A stretch of 64,000 nt of DNA from the NCBI RefSeq assembly GCF_907165205.1, contig NC_058197.1, positions 14,562,266-14,626,265 of the forward strand, in the 5' to 3' direction. Positions 34,540 to 45,448 of the stretch are shown in pieces; the stretch's first letter is position 1; every line of letters begins with the position of its first letter. The notes beneath the pieces are model-generated. The model was not told the origin of the DNA. It worked only from the letters and a program-made list of their open reading frames with translations, and did not search any database. The DNA comes from Coccinella septempunctata. Lineage: Eukaryota; Arthropoda; Insecta; Coleoptera; Coccinellidae. The translations under genes and the position numbers were made by a program.

Positions 34540-35220
34540 TAGTATCAGGTGATTCCAGCACTACGTGAAATATATCGCCAAGGATACGCCAGTGTAAGAA
34601 GGTAGCTGTCGTCATGGCTGTTGGACACATGAAACTATCCAGCACATTATCGAGGTATGCCAGTTCCCGGAGTACAAGTATACGCATGATGTTGTCGCCC
34701 ATATTTGACACCAAGAATTGGCAATAAAATAACTTCTCACAGACAGAAATATTACTCACAATAGACCTGACCTCACATTGCTGAATATGGATGAAAACAG
34801 AGCACTTTTCATCGATGTGACTATTCCAAGCAACAAGAGTCCACTAGACAGGCATATCGAATAGATTTCGAAATACAGAGACCTCGAGGAACAAACCAGG
34901 AGACAGTGGGAGTTGAATGATATCAGGACTATCCCTGTTGTCATTTCATCTACAGGCCTGATACCGAAGAAACTACCAGAGAACTTGTGGACTAAAATAT
35001 TTATAGAGTTATGCAGAAAGCGATACTACTGGGAACGGCGAGAACTATAAGCAAGTACATTGGGAATGCAGAGGAACACCGTCTGCTCCGACAGGAAGTG
35101 CAGGTGGATCAGGAATCCAACCGACAGCAAGGAGCCGAGGAGCGGCCCGAACCCGAAAACCACCACGAGCCCGAAAACCTGGAAAGGGCTCCAACAGAGC
35201 TTGATCCTTTTGATATCTGA
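34540..35220 (+). pseudogene. R4/Dong-like LINE endonuclease end
   Basis: C-terminal part of a non-LTR element with a restriction-like endonuclease. A CCHC finger CRHGCWTHETIQHIIEVC (34607-34660, C-x3-C-x7-H-x4-C) is followed by FPEYKYTHDVVAHI. Next comes the endonuclease signature NRPDLTLLNMDENRALFIDV, with P-D at 34765-34770 and the second aspartate at 34814-34816 (PD-x14-D). Then come KYRDLEEQTRRQWELND and IPVVISSTGLIPKKLPENL. A frameshift near 35005 leads to MQKAILLGTARTISKYIG (35011-35220), which continues to the stop. This order fits R4/Dong-clade elements. Stops (for example at about 34860) and the frameshift make it non-functional. Its tail codons are the source of the satellite that follows. 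Confidence 0.75.
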
Positions 35221-36562
35221 GAATTCTGGGATATGTGAATGCTTCTCTGGAGAGGAATTGCTGAATTGTCCCACCGGATCTATCTGGAGATTGAAGGACT
35301 TCGACAATATTTCCTGAACAAGCTGCTTCATCATAACTTCATCGAGTGGTCTGTGATGCTGATAGTTTTACTCCGGGGAAGCTGCAGCTGGACCTCTTGG
35401 AAACTGTCGCACATTCTGCACAAAGCAAAATGCAGAAACTGATTGGCAAACCTTTGCCAAGGAGCACCACGAGCCCGAAAACCTGGAAAGGGATCCAACA
35501 GAACTTAATCCTTTTGATATCTGGGATAAATGAATGCTCCTCTGAAGGGGAGTGTGCAAGCCGCAAGGCTGAAGTCATAGAATAGAACGAACAGAGTTGC
35601 CACCACACCTTGGGGGTAGAGGAATTGTTGAATTGTCCAACCGGATGTCACTCGAGATTGAAGGACTTGGAGAATATTTCCTGAACAAGGCTGCTTCATC
35701 ATAACTTCATCGAGTGGTCTGTGCTGCTGGTAGTTTTACTCCGGTGACGCTGCAGCAGGCCCACTTGGAAACTGTCGAACACTCTGCACAAAGCAAAATT
35801 CAGAAACTTATTGCCAAACCTTTGCCCAGGAGCACCACGAGCTCGAAAACCTGGAAAGGGCTCCAACAGAGCTTAATCCTTTCGATATCTGATATATCTG
35901 GGATAAATGAATGCTCCTCTGAAGGGGAGTGTGCAAGCCGCAAGGCTGAAGTCATAGAATAGAACGAAAAGAGTTGCCACGACACCTTGGGGGTAGAGGA
36001 ATTGTTGAATTGTCCAACCGGATGTCTCTCGAGATTGAAGGACTTGGAGAATATTTCCTGAACAAGGCTGCTTCATCATAACTTCATCGAGTGGTCTGTA
36101 CTGCTGGTAGTTTTACTCCGGTGACGCTGCAGCAGGCCCACTTGGAAACTGTCGAACACTCTGCACAAAGCAAAATTCAGGAAGTTATTGCCAAACCTTT
36201 GCCCAGGAGCACCACGAGCTCGAAAACCTGGAAAGGGCTCCAACAGAGCTTAATCCTTTCGATATCTGATATATCTGGGATAAATGAATGCTCCTCTGAA
36301 GGGGAGTGTGCAAGCCGCAAGGCTGAAGTCATAGAATAGAATGAACAGAGTTGCCACGACACCTTGGGGGTAGAGGAATTGTTGAATTGTCCAACCGGAT
36401 GTCTCTCGAGATTGAAGGACTTGGAGAATATTTCCTGAACAAGGCTGCTTCATCATAACTTCATCGAGTGGTCTGTGCTGCTGGTAGTTTTACTCCGGTG
36501 ACGCTGCAGGAGGCCCACTTGGAAACTGTCGAACACTCTGCACAAAGCAAAATTCAGGAAGT

Positions 36563-36808
36563 GAATAGAAAATTTAATATGTCGACAACAGTGAGGACCG
36601 ATCGATTTTTCTGCTCACTTGAAAAGTCATAACAGGGCTGCTGCACCTCGTCCTGTTACTTGACTCCTGAGGATGGTGATTTGATTCACCGAAACCGGTC
36701 GAGCGGACGTTGCTTTTGCAGTCTCCAAATAAAGTTTTCACCAAAAATAAGGCTCTCTTTTTTTCTATTCACTATCAATATGGTGAACGCCAAAGGGTTC
36801 AAAGAAGT
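36563..36808 (+). mobile_element. 246-bp retroelement-like insert 1 in satellite unit
   Basis: Flanked by a perfect 15-bp target duplication, CAAAATTCAGGAAGT, at 36548-36562 and 36809-36823. It contains a hammerhead-like core (36649-36709), then CCAAATAAAG and a T-run. No coding frame and no poly(A) tail. The long duplication suggests target-primed or similar retrotransposition rather than a cut-and-paste DNA element. Identical copies occur at 37201 and 37839. Confidence 0.8.
36649..36709 (+). ncRNA. Candidate hammerhead ribozyme 1
   Basis: Core CTGAGGA (36667-36673, fits CUGANGA). Stem II is GGTGA/TCACC (36675-36679 with 36686-36690). GAA follows at 36691-36693. Stem III is the 6-nt palindrome ACCGGT (36694-36699), followed by C (36700) as the predicted cleavage-site nucleotide. 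Stem I is CTC/GAG (36664-36666 with 36701-36703) plus CGTCC/GGACG (36649-36653 with 36705-36709), separated by an asymmetric loop. One extra T (36674) lies between the core and stem II, which departs from the textbook form. Hammerheads are established in Penelope-like retroelements and retrozymes. Activity here is inferred only. Confidence 0.55.
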
Positions 36809-37200
36809 CAAAATTCAGGAAGTTATTGCCAAACCTTTGCCCAGGAGAACCACGAGCTCGAAATCCTGGAAAGGGCTCCAACAGAGCTTAATCCTTTCGA
36901 TATCTGATATATCTGGGATAAATGAATGCTCCTCTGAAGGGGAGTGTGCAAGCCGCAAGGCTGAAGTCATAGAATAGAACGAACAGAGTTGCCACGACAC
37001 CTTGGGGGTAGAGGAATTGTTGAATTGTCCAACCGGATGTCTCTCGAGATTGAAGGACTTGGAGAATATTTCCTGAACAAGGCTGCTTCATCATAACTTC
37101 ATCGAGTGGTCTGTGCTGCTGGTAGTTTTACTCCGGTGACGCTGCAGGAGGCCCACTTGGAAACTGTCGAACACTCTGCACAAAGCAAAATTCAGGAAGT

Positions 37201-37446
37201 GAATAGAAAATTTAATATGTCGACAACAGTGAGGACCGATCGATTTTTCTGCTCACTTGAAAAGTCATAACAGGGCTGCTGCACCTCGTCCTGTTACTTG
37301 ACTCCTGAGGATGGTGATTTGATTCACCGAAACCGGTCGAGCGGACGTTGCTTTTGCAGTCTCCAAATAAAGTTTTCACCAAAAATAAGGCTCTCTTTTT
37401 TTCTATTCACTATCAATATGGTGAACGCCAAAGGGTTCAAAGAAGT
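37201..37446 (+). mobile_element. 246-bp retroelement-like insert 2 in satellite unit
   Basis: Same insert as 36563-36808, at the same position in the next unit and with the same 15-bp flanks. The shared position means the insertion happened once and was then amplified with the unit. Confidence 0.8.
37287..37347 (+). ncRNA. Candidate hammerhead ribozyme 2
   Basis: Identical to the motif at 36649-36709, shifted by 638 bp: core CTGAGGA at 37305-37311, stem III ACCGGT at 37332-37337. Confidence 0.55.
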
Positions 37447-37838
37447 CAAAATTCAGGAAGTTATTGCCAAACCTTTGCCCAGGAGAACCACGAGCTCGAA
37501 ATCCTGGAAAGGGCTCCAACAGAGCTTAATCCTTTCGATATCTGATATATCTGGGATAAATGAATGCTCCTCTGAAGGGGAGTGTGCAAGCCGCAAGGCT
37601 GAAGTCATAGAATAGAACGAACAGAGTTGCCACGACACCTTGGGGGTAGAGGAATTGTTGAATTGTCCAACCGGATGTCTCTCGAGATTGAAGGACTTGG
37701 AGAATATTTCCTGAACAAGGCTGCTTCATCATAACTTCATCGAGTGGTCTGTGCTGCTGGTAGTTTTACTCCGGTGACGCTGCAGGAGGCCCACTTGGAA
37801 ACTGTCGAACACTCTGCACAAAGCAAAATTCAGGAAGT

Positions 37839-38084
37839 GAATAGAAAATTTAATATGTCGACAACAGTGAGGACCGATCGATTTTTCTGCTCACTTGAAA
37901 AGTCATAACAGGGCTGCTGCACCTCGTCCTGTTACTTGACTCCTGAGGATGGTGATTTGATTCACCGAAACCGGTCGAGCGGACGTTGCTTTTGCAGTCT
38001 CCAAATAAAGTTTTCACCAAAAATAAGGCTCTCTTTTTTTCTATTCACTATCAATATGGTGAACGCCAAAGGGTTCAAAGAAGT
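37839..38084 (+). mobile_element. 246-bp retroelement-like insert 3 in satellite unit
   Basis: Third copy, again at the same site in the 638-bp unit with the same flanks. Confidence 0.8.
37925..37985 (+). ncRNA. Candidate hammerhead ribozyme 3
   Basis: Identical to the motif at 36649-36709, shifted by 1,276 bp. Confidence 0.55.
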
Positions 38085-40530
38085 CAAAATTCAGGAAGTT
38101 ATTGCCAAACCTTTGCCCAGGAGAACCACGAGCTCGAAATCCTGGAAAGGGCTCCAACAGAGCTTAATCCTTTCGATATCTGATATATCTGGGATAAATG
38201 AATGCTCCTCTGAAGGGGAGTGTGCAAGCCGCAAGGCTGAAGTCATAGAATAGAATGAACAGAGTTGCCACGACACCTTGGGGGTAGAGGAATTGTTGAA
38301 TTGTCCAACCGGATGTCTCTCGAGATTGAAGGACTTGGAGAATATTTCCTGAACAAGGCTGCTTCATCATAACTTCATCGAGTGGTCTGTGCTGCTGGTA
38401 GTTTTACTCCGGTGACGCTGCAGGAGGCCCACTTGGAAACTGTCGAACACTCTGCACAAAGCAAAATTCAGGAAGTTATTGCCAAACCTTTGCCCAGGAG
38501 AACCACGAGCTCGAAATCCTGGAAAGGGCTCCAACAGAGCTTAATCCTTTCGATATCTGATATATCTGGGATAAATGAATGCTCCTCTGAAGGGGAGTGT
38601 GCAAGCCGCAAGGCTGAAGTCATAGAATAGAACGAACAGAGTTGCCACGACACCTTGGGGGTAGAGGAATTGTTGAATTGTCCAACCGGATGTCTCTCGA
38701 GATTGAAGGACTTGGAGAATATTTCCTGAACAAGGCTGCTTCATCATAACTTCATCGAGTGGTCTGTGCTGCTGGTAGTTTTACTCCGGTGACGCTGCAG
38801 GAGGCCCACTTGGAAACTGTCGAACACTCTGCACAAAGCAAAATTCAGGAAGTTATTGCCAAACCTTTGCCCAGGAGAACCACGAGCTCGAAATCCTGGA
38901 AAGGGCTCCAACAGAGCTTAATCCTTTCGATATCTGATATATCTGGGATAAATGAATGCTCCTCTGAAGGGGAGTGTGCAAGCCGCAAGGCTGAAGTCAT
39001 AGAATAGAATGAACAGAGTTGCCACGACACCTTGGGGGTAGAGGAATTGTTGAATTGTCCAACCGGATGTCTCTCGAGATTGAAGGACTTGGAGAATATT
39101 TCCTGAACAAGGCTGCTTCATCATAACTTCATCGAGTGGTCTGTGCTGCTGGTAGTTTTACTCCGGTGACGCTGCAGGAGGCCCACTTGGAAACTGTCGA
39201 ACACTCTGCACAAAGCAAAATTCAGGAAGTTATTGCCAAACCTTTGCCCAGGAGAACCACGAGCTCGAAATCCTGGAAAGGGCTCCAACAGAGCTTAATC
39301 CTTTCGATATCTGATATATCTGGGATAAATGAATGCTCCTCTGAAGGGGAGTGTGCAAGCCGCAAGGCTGAAGTCATAGAATAGAACGAACAGAGTTGCC
39401 ACGACACCTTGGGGGTAGAGGAATTGTTGAATTGTCCAACCGGATGTCTCTCGAGATTGAAGGACTTGGAGAATATTTCCTGAAAAAGGCTGCTTCATCA
39501 TAACTTCATCGAGTGGTCTGTGCTGCTGGTAGTTTTACTCCGGTGACGCTGCAGGAGGCCCACTTGGAAACTGTCGAACACTCTGCACAAAGCAAAATTC
39601 AGGAAGTTATTGCCAAACCTTTGCCCAGGAGCACCACGAGCTCGAAAACCTGGAAAGGGCTCCAACAGAGCTTAATCCTTTCGATATCTGATATATCTGG
39701 GATAAATGAATGCTCCTCTGAAGGGGAGTGTGCAAGCCGCAAGGCTGAAGTCATAGAATAGAACGAACAGAGTTGCCACGACACCTTGGGGGTAGAGGAA
39801 TTGTTGAATTGTCCAACCGGATGTCTCTCGAGATTGAAGGACTTGGAGAATATTTCCTGAACAAGGCTGCTTCATCATAACTTCATCGAGTGGTCTGTGC
39901 TGCTGGTAGTTTTACTCCGGTGACGCTGCAGGAGGCCCACTTGGAAACTGTCGAACACTCTGCACAAAGCAAAATTCAGGAAGTTATTGCCAAACCTTTG
40001 CCCAGGAGCACCACGAGCTCGAAAACCTGGAAAGGGCTCCAACAGAGCTTAATCCTTTCGATATCTGATATATCTGGGATAAATGAATGCTCCTCTGAAG
40101 GGGAGTGTGCAAGCCGCAAGGCTGAAGTCATAGAATAGAACGAACAGAGTTGCCACGACACCTTGGGGGTAGAGGAATTGTTGAATTGTCCAACCGGATG
40201 TCTCTCGAGATTGAAGGACTTGGAGAATATTTCCTGAACAAGGCTGCTTCATCATAACTTCATCGAGTGGTCTGTGCTGCTGGTAGTTTTACTCCGGTGA
40301 CGCTGCAGCAGGCCCACTTGGAAACTGTCGAACACTCTGCACAAAGCAAAATGAAGAAATTTATTGCCAAACCTTTGCCGAGGAGCACCACGAGCTCGAA
40401 AACCTGGAAAGGGCTCCAACAGAGCTTAATTCTTTCGATATCTGAGATATCTGGGATGAGTGAATGTTTCTCTGGAGAGGAGTGTGAAAACCGCAAGGCT
40501 AAAGTCATAAAAAATGTTCATATCGAGTTT

Positions 40531-41305
40531 ACATGAGCTCATGGTTCAGAGAAGTACAAAATTTGGCAACTTTCAGCAAAGTTCTCCCCGGAGTTGCACC
40601 AAAGTTTCGCTGAAATCTCAGCCAAATCTCGACATCGGACAATTTTACTCGATTTCAACGGCGCTTCACCAGAAACAATCACGAGACGTGTCCCGATTTA
40701 GTAGCAGCTCCCAAATAGCCCCCGGAATCACCCCCGAAATATGTAAATCCACTCAGTCGATCGCCGGAAACGACAGGGCCACGCAGGGCTAATATCTCCG
40801 ATATCCGTGGCGTCGCATACATCCCGGCCGATATTCAAATGAGCGTCCCGCGAAGAAGGGTTGCGAACATCCGAAATCGCATTTTCTCCAAGGGTGAACA
40901 CCCCCCCCGCGGACGCCTTTGTGTTTGCACAGGAGCCGGTTTTTCGACGCTCGTCAGGTCCGCCCTTCGGTTTTTGTTTGGAGATTGATTTCACGGAAAT
41001 TTTGACGGATTAGTCGCTGAATTTTTTAAAATGGTAATTCTCGACGGTTCGATATTCATATTGGGCCTGATCCGAGACGGCTCCCCGGCCGTTGTTCCTG
41101 CTGAAAGGGACGTTTTATGTTCGAATTGATTAGAATGGGGTGTTTGAACCGCTGTTTTCAGATATTGAAACTTGTGGAAGCTATGCGTTTCAATAGAAAT
41201 CTCTGCAGATCTTCGGTAAGAGGGAGATTGAAAGGTTTTTTTCTAAAGATCCCCTACAGAGACTGAGAGGACACCAGTTTCGAATCTTTAACGAACACTT
41301 CAGGG
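40531..41305. other. GC-rich non-coding stretch
   Basis: CpG-rich at 40650-41100. The frames 40514-40792 (plus) and 40728-40994 (minus) lack domains. No repeat recognised. Confidence 0.4.
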
Positions 41306-43556
41306 TAACAAGGAGATAGAGCCCCTGAAATGACTCATTTGTCACTCTGGCTAAGAATCAGGTTGTTCCACTACTGTCCTTTGAATACGCTGAATCTGTT
41401 CCAAGCGATTTCGTGAGCCTATCTCCCCTCGTTTAGATTTTCAGTATTTAAATGTAAATTTTCAAAAAATTCAAATTTGAATCTGCGATATCTTCTGTTA
41501 TATTCGTCTGATCCAATTGAGATTTCCGGTTTTATAATCAGCATTGCCAAGGCTTCCACCCAAGCACAAAATCTCGACTTCGAAAATCTCGATTTTTTGG
41601 GTCAAAAATGAGCAAGGGGTTAGACCCCCCTAAAATGACCTATTTTCTACTCTGTCCGATAATCAGGAGGATCCACTATTGTCCTGGGTTATGGAGTGCA
41701 TAGAATTTGTTTTGAAGATTCTAGAAAACCAAACAGTTGCTGATTCGATAAAGAATTACAATCCAGAGAGCTCTTCGAAGTCAACTCGAAAATGAAAAGT
41801 GGAAAAACAAAAAAATTTATTTTCTCCAAAACTGAGCCAGATATTTGAAATTCAGGTATGGAAATATAGGTTTTCGAACACGCCGAATCTATTGCAAGCA
41901 ATTTCGGAAGCCTATCTCCCTTCGTTTAGATTTTCATCGGTGAAATGGCATTTTTTCAAAAATTGCAATTTTCAATCTGCGATATCTCCTGTTATATTCG
42001 ACTGATCCAATTGGGATTTCCGGTTTTATAATCAGCATTGCCAAGGCTTCCACCCAAGCACAAAAACTCGATTTCGAAAATCTCGATTTTTTGGGTCAAA
42101 AATGAGCAAGGGGTAAGACCCCCCTAAAATGACCTATTTTCTACTCTGTCTGAAAATCAGGAGGATCCACTATTGTCTTGGGATATGGAGTGCATAGAAT
42201 TTGCTTTGAAGATTCTAGAAAACCAAACAGTTGATGACTCCATAGAGAATAGCACTCCAGAGAGCCCTTCAAAGTGAACCCGAAAATGAAAAATGGAAAA
42301 TCAAAAAAGTTCATTTTCTCCTAAACGATGTCAGATATTCGTAAGTTTGGTATGTAAATATAGGTTTTCGAATACGCTGAATCCATTGCTAGCAGTTTCG
42401 TGAGCCTATCTCCCTTCGTTTAGATTTTCACCCTCGAAATGGCATTTTTCAAAAATTTCAAATTTCAATCTGCGATATCTCCTGTTATATTCGTCAGATC
42501 CAATTGGGATTTGCGGTTCCATAATCAGCGTTGGCGAGGCTTTCACCGTAGCACGAAAACTCGATTTCGAAAATCTCGATTTTTTGGGTCAAAAATGAGC
42601 AAGGGGTAAGACCCCCCTAAAATGACCTATTTGCTCCTCTGCCTGGAAATGAGGCTAAACTATTGCTGTCCTAGGATATGGAGTGCATATAAGTTATTTT
42701 GAAGATTCTATAAAACCAAACAGTTGATGATTCCATCGAGAATTGCATTTCAGAGAGCCTTTCAAAGTGAACTCGAAAATGAAAAATGGAAAATCAAAAA
42801 AATTCATTTTCCCCTAAACGGTGTCAGATATTTGAAAGTTTGGTATGGAAATATAGGTTTTCGAATACGCTGAATCCATTTCTAGAAATTTCATGAGCAT
42901 ATCTCCCTTCGTTTAGATTTTCACCTTCGAAATGGCATTTATCAAAAATTTCAAATTTCAATCTGCTATATCTCCTGTTATATTCGTCTGATCCAATTAG
43001 GATTTGCGGTTCCATAATCAGCGTTGGCGAGGCTTTCACCGAAGCACAAAAACTCGATTTCGAAAATCTCGATTTTTTGGGTCAAAAATGAGCAAGGGGT
43101 AAGACCCCCCTAAAATGACCTATTTGCTCCTCTGCCTGGAAATGAGGCTAAACTATTGCTGTCCTAGGATGTGGAGTGCATATAAGTTATTTTGAAGATT
43201 CTATAAAACCAAACAGTTGATGATTCCATCGAGAATTGCATTTCAGAGAGCCTTTCAAAGTGAACTCAAAAATGAAAAATGGAAAATCAAAAAAGTTCAT
43301 TTTCTCCTAAACGATGTCAGGTATTCCAAAGTTTGGTATGGAAATATAGGTTTTCGAATACGCTGAATCCATTGCTAGCAATTCTGTGAGCCTATCTCCC
43401 TTCGTTTAGATTTTCACCTTCGAAATGGCATTTTTCAAAAATTTCCAAATTCCAATCTGCGATATCTCCTGTTATATTGGTCTGATCCAATTGGGATTTG
43501 CGGTTCCATAATCAGCGTTGGCGAGGCTTTCACCGTAGTACAAAAACTTGAATGGA
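41306..43556. repeat. ~493-bp satellite, about five units
   Basis: The landmark GGGTCAAAAATGAGCAAGGGG occurs near 41599, 42093, 42584 and 43079, a spacing of 491-495 bp. Each unit also has CCCCTAAAATGACCTATTT, TATGGAGTGCATA, AAACCAAACAGTTG, TTTTCGAATACGCTGAATC, CCTATCTCCCTTCGTTTAG and TAATCAGC(A/G)TTG. The first unit lacks ~175 bp in its middle, and the last stops before the TTTTTTGGGTC block. Units differ by many substitutions, so it is older than the 377-bp array. No coding content. Confidence 0.9.
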
Positions 43557-44241
43557 GAGAATGAAAATATCCATTTTCCCAGTCGGAAACCCATCAAAAC
43601 CGCCCCAGAAACAGTCCTTGGTCTGCGTTCGTCGTCACAGAATGAATTCGATATCGACTGACGTCGCCAGCCAGAGATATAACGTCGGTTTTTGGCCGCC
43701 TTAATGCGGGATCTGCATATTCATACGGACGGACGGGGTAGAAAAGGACGGGGGACGGACGTCGAACCTCCCGATGGAAAAGGACGACGGGAAAAAGTGG
43801 GATCAAAACGTCGGAGCTGAATTCCTAATCCAGTGTCCGAGGATAAGCCGAAACTGGAGTACTATGGGAAATATAGAGGCTTAAACGGCACTCTCCAGAC
43901 TCCGACTTGTATTTATTAACTTCTATGCCTCGTCGCTCCCTCTCTCTCTCTCTCTTCTTCCCTCGTTTTAGCCGGACGGTCGGAGCGAGACGGAGATAGA
44001 TTTTTCGGCGACAAGAATCGAATGGTAGGAACGTGAGGCGGCTTTGGGAATCTGCGATTTCGCAGCCGTTTTTGCCCTATTTTTGGGGAGGTCCGAGCGT
44101 GGGGACGTTGGAGGGTTTCGACTTTGGAGATTCGTGGATTTGGGAAGGGAGGGTCAGCGTATGGGGCGATCTGTGTGGGACGGGAGATGAATGGAGTTTG
44201 AGGTTTAAGTTCGGAAAACAACAGGATTTAAAAAATATATA
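43557..44241. other. GC-rich non-coding stretch with short CT run
   Basis: Contains a (CT)n microsatellite at about 43937-43955. The flanking frames on both strands lack domains. Otherwise single-copy-looking. Confidence 0.45.
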
Positions 44242-44847
44242 CAGGGTGAGTCTTTGACTCGCGCTAATATTTCAACAGTAACGGTAGATTCTTGAGGTCA
44301 AAAGAAACACTTTCTTTCTTTACCGTTTTTTCGGATTCGGCCCTGATAAAAAGATATAGCCATTATAAATTTTCACAATTAGCTGTGCCACCCCAGTGCA
44401 CCTTCATCATAACTTGCTAAATCTGTGACACTACACATCTGTGGATCTTTTGAACAGAGTTGTATTCAGCCAAATTTCCCAGATACTTTTTAATTTTTGA
44501 ACTCGAAAACAGCGCCTTATACGAAAAAATATGAAGACTATTTTTATTTTACGAAACGTTCAAATATTCATTAGATAGCGTCCATCTTAGTTTCAAAAGT
44601 TGGTGTATTTGAATTTTTGGTATTTTTATGGTACTTAATGGCCATAATGAGAATGAAAAATTAGATTCTGAAATTCATTTCATTCGATCAAACTGAGAGA
44701 GCACTAAAAATAACATTTTTTAAGGTTTTTCAACAGCCTGTACCTTTTAAACCGAACAGATTCAGAAAAAATGGTGAAAGAAAAAAGTCTACATTGACCT
44801 CAAGAATCTACAGTCGAAATATTTGTACCAGACAAAGACTCACCCTT
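44242..44847. mobile_element. CAGGGTGAGTC miniature inverted-repeat element
   Basis: Left end CAGGGTGAGTCTTTGACTCG preceded by TA (44240-44241); right end CAAAGACTCACCCTT followed by TA (44848-44849). The subterminal blocks (TTCAACAG..TAGATTCTTGAGGTCAAAAG and TTGACCTCAAGAATCTACAG) are mirrored. The interior holds one copy of the CTAAATCTGTGACACTACAC..TGTGGATC block that is multiplied in the copy at 31327-32546. About 606 bp, no coding frame. Confidence 0.85.
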
Positions 44848-44849
44848 TA

Positions 44850-45448
44850 TATGTCGATATAATACTCCAATACTCAAGGCAAAATCACCATTTAGGTGAA
44901 ATTCCCATTTTTGATAGAATTCCATGAAACCATTGACCACAAAATTGTCCACTTCCAATAGATCTCTTTACTATGATTAAAACTTTATTTGTTAGCTGAA
45001 ACATTTAGAACTTAAATAAAATCATATAATTCATGCATGTTACACTGAATTCGAATAAATATGAAGCAGAATTTTTATGATCAATTTCAATAAAACTCAT
45101 AAAAATTCTTCTAATTGAGTACCATTACTCTGTAAACAAATTCGAAATCTTTTTCTTATAGAATTCACTGCATTCAACAGCATAACCAGAGTCCTGAAAA
45201 TTTTATTTTTAATATATGCCCATACGAAAAATCTAAACGATTGAGGTCTGGTGATATTGCCGGCCAGACAATAGGACTATGCACTGATTGCCTGTATGGC
45301 AAAGCTTCTTCTTGAAAATAATTTAGAGCAAAAAAATTATGAGAATTCATCTTATTTCATAACCCTTACAATACCTTACAATGTATCGAAGTAATCTATC
45401 TCTACTTCATTCATAGAATAATGTTAGTTTGTGAGACAGTTAGTGATA
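44850..45448. other. A/T-rich non-coding stretch
   Basis: The segment 45225-45290 (AAATCTAAACGATTGAGGTCTGGTGATATTGCCGG in two adjoining parts) could be a very decayed transposase C-terminus, but I cannot support it. Nothing else recognised. Confidence 0.35.

Larger units (their letters stand above)
35222..40530. repeat. 377-bp satellite of 12 units derived from a LINE 3' end
   Basis: The landmark CATCGAGTGGTCTGT recurs at about 35340, 35709, 36086, 36463, 37101, 37739, 38377, 38754, 39131, 39508, 39885 and 40262. Spacing is 369, 377, 377, 638, 638, 638 and then 377 bp. The 638-bp units equal 377 plus a 261-bp insert. Central units are almost identical; the outermost ones are the most diverged, as expected for unequal exchange. 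The first unit overlaps the R4/Dong-like stop codon, and every unit contains CACGAGC(C/T)CGAAAACCTGGAAAGGGCTCCAACAG-type sequence from that LINE's last codons. The 61-105-residue frames on both strands, many opening at GTG, simply follow the repeat. Confidence 0.93.

Noticed and set aside
35714..40536. Repeated 61-105-residue open frames on both strands in the 377-bp array, as a possible tandem gene family
   Set aside because: Frames are open on both strands, many start at GTG rather than ATG, and they coincide with a satellite derived from a LINE end. No codon-level constraint is visible and there is no domain.
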